This document shows positions 24,219 through 27,405 of a stretch of 27,405 nt of DNA, piece by piece. Source of the DNA: JAFAGX01 sp035623255 (GTDB lineage Bacteria > Acidobacteriota > Terriglobia > Terriglobales > Acidobacteriaceae). The notes under the pieces were generated by a model. It was not told where the DNA came from and ran no database searches. It saw nothing but the letters and a program-made list of their open reading frames with translations. Each line of letters opens with the position of its first letter. The stretch's first letter is position 1. Location: the NCBI GenBank assembly GCA_035623255.1, contig DASPTU010000119.1, positions 1-27,405 of the forward strand, given 5' to 3'. The translations under genes were made by a program, and so were the position numbers.

Positions 24219-26097
24219 GGCGCGGGCGAATGCTGAGGAACGTGCCGCAGTCGACTCCGAGTTGGGCGCCACCGAATCCGGCTCGCAAGGTGGCGACCGT
24301 CAGACCGCAAATACTCGGACGGTCTTCGACCGAGACAGCCGTGGCCAGCGCCACAAGCTGCTGCCCGTGCTCCACGCGGTGCAAAACCGCATCGGCTGGA
24401 TTAGCCACGGCGCTCTCAACTACGTGGCTTTGCGCTTAGACATAGCTCCTGCCGAGGTTCACGGCGTGGCATCGTTTTACGGAATGTTTTCCCTTCAGCC
24501 CAGGCCTCCGGTCGTTGCTCACGTTTGTGACGATATTGCGTGCTTCACTCGGGGCTCGGACAAACTCTGTGACCAACTGGAACACAAGCTTGGTCCCGCA
24601 GGTTCCAAACGTGATGGAGGGCGTGCCACCTGGGATCGCAGCCAATGTTTAGGCCTGTGCGAGCGAGCTCCTGCAGCATTGATTGTCTCGGCAGGTGAAC
24701 GTCCTCATCAGCAAGTGCTGGCTCCTGTATCTGCGGAAGCCATTCAATCCGTCCTGAGCGATGTCGCGGCAGGAAAACCTGCTGCCGAGCCGGATGCTTT
24801 CACTAGAGATGCCATTCCCCAGGCTGCTCAGCCGCTATCTAACACTGGCCAGTTGCGACTTCTGCAGCGGATCAGTTCGGGCAGTTCCAGCACTCTGAAA
24901 GACTATCTCAGTTCTGCCGGATATGAAGGTTTACGAAGGGCGTTGCAGCTCGGGGCGGAAGGAGTTCTCCGCGAGCTTTCCGATTCCAAACTGTTGGGGC
25001 GTGGAGGCGCAGCCTTTCCCACCGCCAGGAAGTGGGAAGCGCTCTTTCTGCAGCGTCATCTGCTGTCACAAGACCCGACTCGCGCGCACTACCTTGTCTG
25101 CAATGCTGACGAATCCGAGCCCGGCACCTTTAAGGACCGAATTCTCATGGAACGAGATCCCTTCGCCATGCTCGAGGGGATGACCATAGCTGCATTCGTC
25201 ACCGGTGTTCGGCACGGCTTTATCTACCTGCGCGGAGAATATCCATTGGCCGCCGAGCGGATGCAGCAGGCGATTCAATCGGCTGAAGAAAATGGGTACC
25301 TCGGTGACAATATCCTGGGCAGCGGCCTGCAATTCAACGTTGAAATTCACCGCGGTGCCGGTGCATATATCTGCGGCGAGGAGACTGCACTCTTCAATTC
25401 GATTGAAGGCTATCGCGGCGAACCGCGCAACAAGCCACCATTCCCCACCGAGTCCGGCCTATTTCGTCAACCGACCGTCGTGAATAATGTAGAGACTTTG
25501 ATGAACGTACCCTACATTCTCCGGGACGGTGGCGCCGTTTTCGCTCAGTCTGGTACGGACATCTCTGCCGGCACCCGACTCTTTTGCCTTAGCGGGCACG
25601 TGGCGCATCCTGGAGTCTATGAGGTCGTCATGGGAACTACGTTGCGCACACTCATTCAAATCGCCGGTGGAGTGTCGGGCAGCGGCAGGTTGCAAGCGGT
25701 ACTTTTGGGCGGTGCGGCTGGATCTTTTGTTTCTCCCCAGGAACTGGACATGCCACTCACGTTTGAAGGCTCGCGAGCCATCGGAGCGACGCTTGGTTCC
25801 GGTGTGGTCATGCTATTTGACGACACGGTCAACCTTCGACAAGTGCTGCTGCGCATCGCGAGTTTCTTCCGCCATGAAACTTGCGGCCAGTGTGTCCCAT
25901 GCCGCGTCGGCGTAGTGCGCCAGCAGGAAGCTCTTGAGCGCCTGGTGAAGGCGAAGCCTCTTGGTTCGGTAGCAAGCGAACTTAAGTTGTTGGGCGAGAT
26001 AGCCCAGGCGATGCGTGACGCTTCAATCTGCGGCCTCGGCCAAACCGCCGCCGGCGCGCTGGAGTCTGCCATGCAGCGATGGAGCCTTTTTTCGTGA
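24199..26097 (+). CDS. Fused NuoE-NuoF-type (FdsG-FdsB) NAD/FMN subunit of formate dehydrogenase (632 aa)
   Basis: The protein passes electrons from the Fe-S chain through FMN to NAD. The N-terminal NuoE/24-kDa-like domain (about 45-185) has the thioredoxin-fold [2Fe-2S] ligands Cys110, Cys115, Cys150 and Cys154 (CDDIAC and CLGLC). The NuoF/51-kDa-like part (about 215-632) shows GRGGAAFPT (FMN/NAD site, 267-275), NADESEPGT (302-310), GAYICGEETAL (388-398) and the [4Fe-4S] ligands CGQCVPC (562-568) plus Cys611. The start is TTG at 24199 with an excellent GGGAGG (24187-24192) at 6-nt spacing; the frame is open to 24118 but that part is a read-through of the fdhA end. Overlaps fdhA by 20 bp and the third gene by up to 19 bp. 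In Fds-type enzymes the two parts are usually separate polypeptides. Confidence 0.92.
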   Translation: MDLHLTEARANAEERAAVDSELGATESGSQGGDRQTANTRTVFDRDSRGQRHKLLPVLHAVQNRIGWISHGALNYVALRLDIAPAEVHGVASFYGMFSLQPRPPVVAHVCDDIACFTRGSDKLCDQLEHKLGPAGSKRDGGRATWDRSQCLGLCERAPAALIVSAGERPHQQVLAPVSAEAIQSVLSDVAAGKPAAEPDAFTRDAIPQAAQPLSNTGQLRLLQRISSGSSSTLKDYLSSAGYEGLRRALQLGAEGVLRELSDSKLLGRGGAAFPTARKWEALFLQRHLLSQDPTRAHYLVCNADESEPGTFKDRILMERDPFAMLEGMTIAAFVTGVRHGFIYLRGEYPLAAERMQQAIQSAEENGYLGDNILGSGLQFNVEIHRGAGAYICGEETALFNSIEGYRGEPRNKPPFPTESGLFRQPTVVNNVETLMNVPYILRDGGAVFAQSGTDISAGTRLFCLSGHVAHPGVYEVVMGTTLRTLIQIAGGVSGSGRLQAVLLGGAAGSFVSPQELDMPLTFEGSRAIGATLGSGVVMLFDDTVNLRQVLLRIASFFRHETCGQCVPCRVGVVRQQEALERLVKAKPLGSVASELKLLGEIAQAMRDASICGLGQTAAGALESAMQRWSLFS

Positions 26098-27044
26098 GCG
26101 ACGGCTTAGCAGAAATCAATCATATGCTCGACGCGCCTCAGCCTACCGTACCTGTGCCGCGTGGTCCGATTCCACAGGCGGAGCAGCCAGTAACATCCCC
26201 GTTCATCGAGATCAAAATCGACGGCAACCCGGTGTCTGTACCCGAGGGCTCCACTATCCTCGACGCCACCAGGAAACTTGGGATTGACACTCCAACGCTT
26301 TGCTTTCTGGAAAGCCTCACTCCAGTCAATGTCTGCCGCATCTGCGTGGTAGAAGTGGAAGGCTCCCGGACACTCGTACCGGCGTGCTCGCGCAATGTGG
26401 AGCAGGGCATGGCGATCAGAACTGATTCTGAGCGTGTTCGTCTCAGCCGACGTCTGGTGCTGGAGTTTCTGGCGTCGTCTGTCGATCTGGCTACGGCTCC
26501 AACCATGCAGAGCTACATCGACCGATATGGCGCCCATCCAGAGCGCTTTGGTGCAGGCTCCGCCACGGTTGCCCAGCCCGTCAAAATCGACAACGATCTC
26601 TACATCCGGGACTATTCAAAGTGTGTTCTCTGTTACAAGTGCGTAGAAGCTTGCGGCGCGGATGCTCAGAATACGTTTGCCATCGCTGTAGCCGGTCGCG
26701 GTTTTTCAGCCCACATTGCTACAGAGCTTGATGTTCCATTGCCCGACTCCGCCTGCGTCTATTGCGGCAACTGCATCGGTGTTTGCCCCACTGGGGCGCT
26801 GATGTTCAAGAGCGAATACGATATGCGGCAGGCCGGCACTTGGGACGAAAATCGTCAGACCCGAGCTGACACGATCTGTCCTTACTGTGGCGTGGGCTGC
26901 AACCTGACGGTTCATCAGCAGGATGGCCGGATCGTTCGCGTGACCTCACCAGTTGATAACTGCGTGACTCGCGGCAATCTCTGCATCAAAGGTCGCTTTG
27001 GCTGGCAATTTGTGCAGATTCAGCCTTCCCGCCGAGATAGATAA
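26079..27044 (+). CDS. NuoG-N/HoxU-like ferredoxin subunit carrying the FdhA [4Fe-4S] domain at its C-terminus (321 aa)
   Basis: This is an electron-transfer subunit with four cluster sites visible. The [2Fe-2S] plant-type ferredoxin domain (about 42-115) uses Cys75, 86, 89 and 103. Two [4Fe-4S] sites follow: CVLCYKCVEAC (182-192) and CVYCGNCIGVCP (226-237). A molybdopterin-oxidoreductase Fe4S domain at 265-310 has Cys267, 270, 274 and 302 (CPYCGVGC then NLCIKGRFGW). The His-Cys3 cluster motif normally found between the first two domains is missing; that region (LASSVDLATAPTMQSYIDRY) has no Cys. The C-terminal domain is exactly what the catalytic subunit lacks, so together they rebuild one FdsA-type chain. 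The start could be ATG 26079 or GTG 26094 (GTGA overlap with the upstream stop; GGAG 9 nt away). Confidence 0.9.
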   Translation: MEPFFVSDGLAEINHMLDAPQPTVPVPRGPIPQAEQPVTSPFIEIKIDGNPVSVPEGSTILDATRKLGIDTPTLCFLESLTPVNVCRICVVEVEGSRTLVPACSRNVEQGMAIRTDSERVRLSRRLVLEFLASSVDLATAPTMQSYIDRYGAHPERFGAGSATVAQPVKIDNDLYIRDYSKCVLCYKCVEACGADAQNTFAIAVAGRGFSAHIATELDVPLPDSACVYCGNCIGVCPTGALMFKSEYDMRQAGTWDENRQTRADTICPYCGVGCNLTVHQQDGRIVRVTSPVDNCVTRGNLCIKGRFGWQFVQIQPSRRDR

Positions 27045-27145
27045 TGCGTGAGACGCGACTCGTTCAAGAGCTTGCGGCAGCGCTCACAGCGCCCTACCGA
27101 GGGGGTTTTTGTTAACATACATGAGGGACCTCTGCACGGTTATAG

Positions 27146-27229
27146 CACTGGTTCGAGCCGGCAGTTAAGGAGTCGGGTGTCCGCAACTTTACCTGGTACT
27201 GCTTGCGTCACACGTTCGCGAGTCGATTT
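27146..27229 (+). pseudogene. Tyrosine recombinase (phage-type integrase) remnant
   Basis: The frame reads HWFEPAVKESGVRNFTWYCL and continues RHTFASRF. This matches the core of XerC/D-like integrases around the catalytic box II Arg (LRHTFAS). A stop precedes it (27143-27145) and homology ends after SRF; no upstream or downstream catalytic regions (first Arg, Tyr) are present. About 28 residues remain, ending 19 bp before the tRNA-Lys gene. It is a relic of an element that had integrated at or near this tRNA. Confidence 0.75.
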
Positions 27230-27248
27230 AAGTTGTTAGCAACAATGT

Positions 27249-27324
27249 GGGCGCGTAGCTCAGTTGGTAGAGCAATGCCCTTTTAAGGCATGGGTCGCAG
27301 GTTCGAATCCTGCCGCGCTCACCA
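27249..27324 (+). tRNA. tRNA-Lys (anticodon TTT)
   Basis: A complete cloverleaf is present. Acceptor GGGCGCG (27249-27255) pairs with CGCGCTC (27314-27320, one G-U). The D arm is GCTCAGTTGGTAGAGC. The anticodon stem ATGCC/GGCAT holds loop CTTTTAA (anticodon TTT). The T arm is GCAGG-TTCGAAT-CCTGC, with discriminator A and an encoded CCA (27322-27324). The integrase remnant lies just upstream. Confidence 0.96.
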
Positions 27325-27405
27325 GGCTTCAGCGACTTCCCGGGTGTCCTGGGGGAATTGCTCAACTTCTCCAGGTCCTGGCTCTGTGCCCAGAATTCTA
27401 CCTAC

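Noticed and set aside
1..27405. CRISPR arrays, insertion sequences with intact transposases, and rRNA
   Set aside because: No regularly spaced repeats, transposase motifs or rRNA sequences were seen by reading. Short dispersed repeats could be missed without computation.

Overview
The window looks like a chromosome segment from an Acidobacteriota bacterium, probably of the Terriglobia/Koribacter-like group. This is inferred from a very large Oar-type TonB-dependent receptor with an N-terminal carboxypeptidase-regulatory-like domain, a long DUF3857/transglutaminase/TPR secreted protein, an acidobacterial-style Ser/Thr kinase remnant and moderately high GC. No rRNA or other decisive taxonomic marker is present.

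Left part (1-11 kb): the window opens with the tail of a UBP-type zinc-finger protein, convergent to a cold-shock protein. Next, all on the minus strand, come a 43-aa single-pass membrane protein, a zinc-ribbon/membrane/Sel1-repeat protein, class II fructose-1,6-bisphosphatase (glpX) and the DUF3857 protein. A tRNA-Ala(CGC) follows, then a DUF4410 lipoprotein-like or secreted protein. After these lies a degraded patch with a frameshifted protein-kinase fragment whose start codon falls in a 16-bp inverted repeat. A small membrane protein overlapping the leader of a REC-like/PilZ protein and a convergent APC amino-acid permease complete this part.

Middle (11-22 kb): a well-formed promoter drives an Oar-like TonB-dependent receptor, which overlaps an exported YtcJ-type amidohydrolase by one base (uptake plus hydrolysis). 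Next is a four-gene ABC cassette of TrpXYZ type (substrate-binding protein, permease, ATPase) with an unusual STAS-plus-unknown-domain protein encoded between the binding protein and the permease. A twin-arginine-like MBL-fold hydrolase follows.

Right part (22.3-27 kb): this is the most notable locus, a cytoplasmic NAD-dependent formate dehydrogenase operon of three overlapping genes. The catalytic subunit contains an in-frame TGA that aligns with the selenocysteine codon of FdhF-type enzymes. It is followed, at the canonical distance, by a bacterial SECIS-like hairpin with a GGUCU loop, so two apparently separate ORFs are one selenoprotein. The catalytic subunit also lacks its N-terminal [4Fe-4S] domain. 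That domain is instead at the C-terminus of the third gene product, a NuoG-N/HoxU-like ferredoxin subunit. An ancestral FdsA-type polypeptide therefore appears to be cut at the domain border, with its two halves placed on either side of a NuoE-NuoF fusion gene. A tyrosine-recombinase remnant lies between this operon and a tRNA-Lys(TTT), suggesting an old integration site at the window's right edge.
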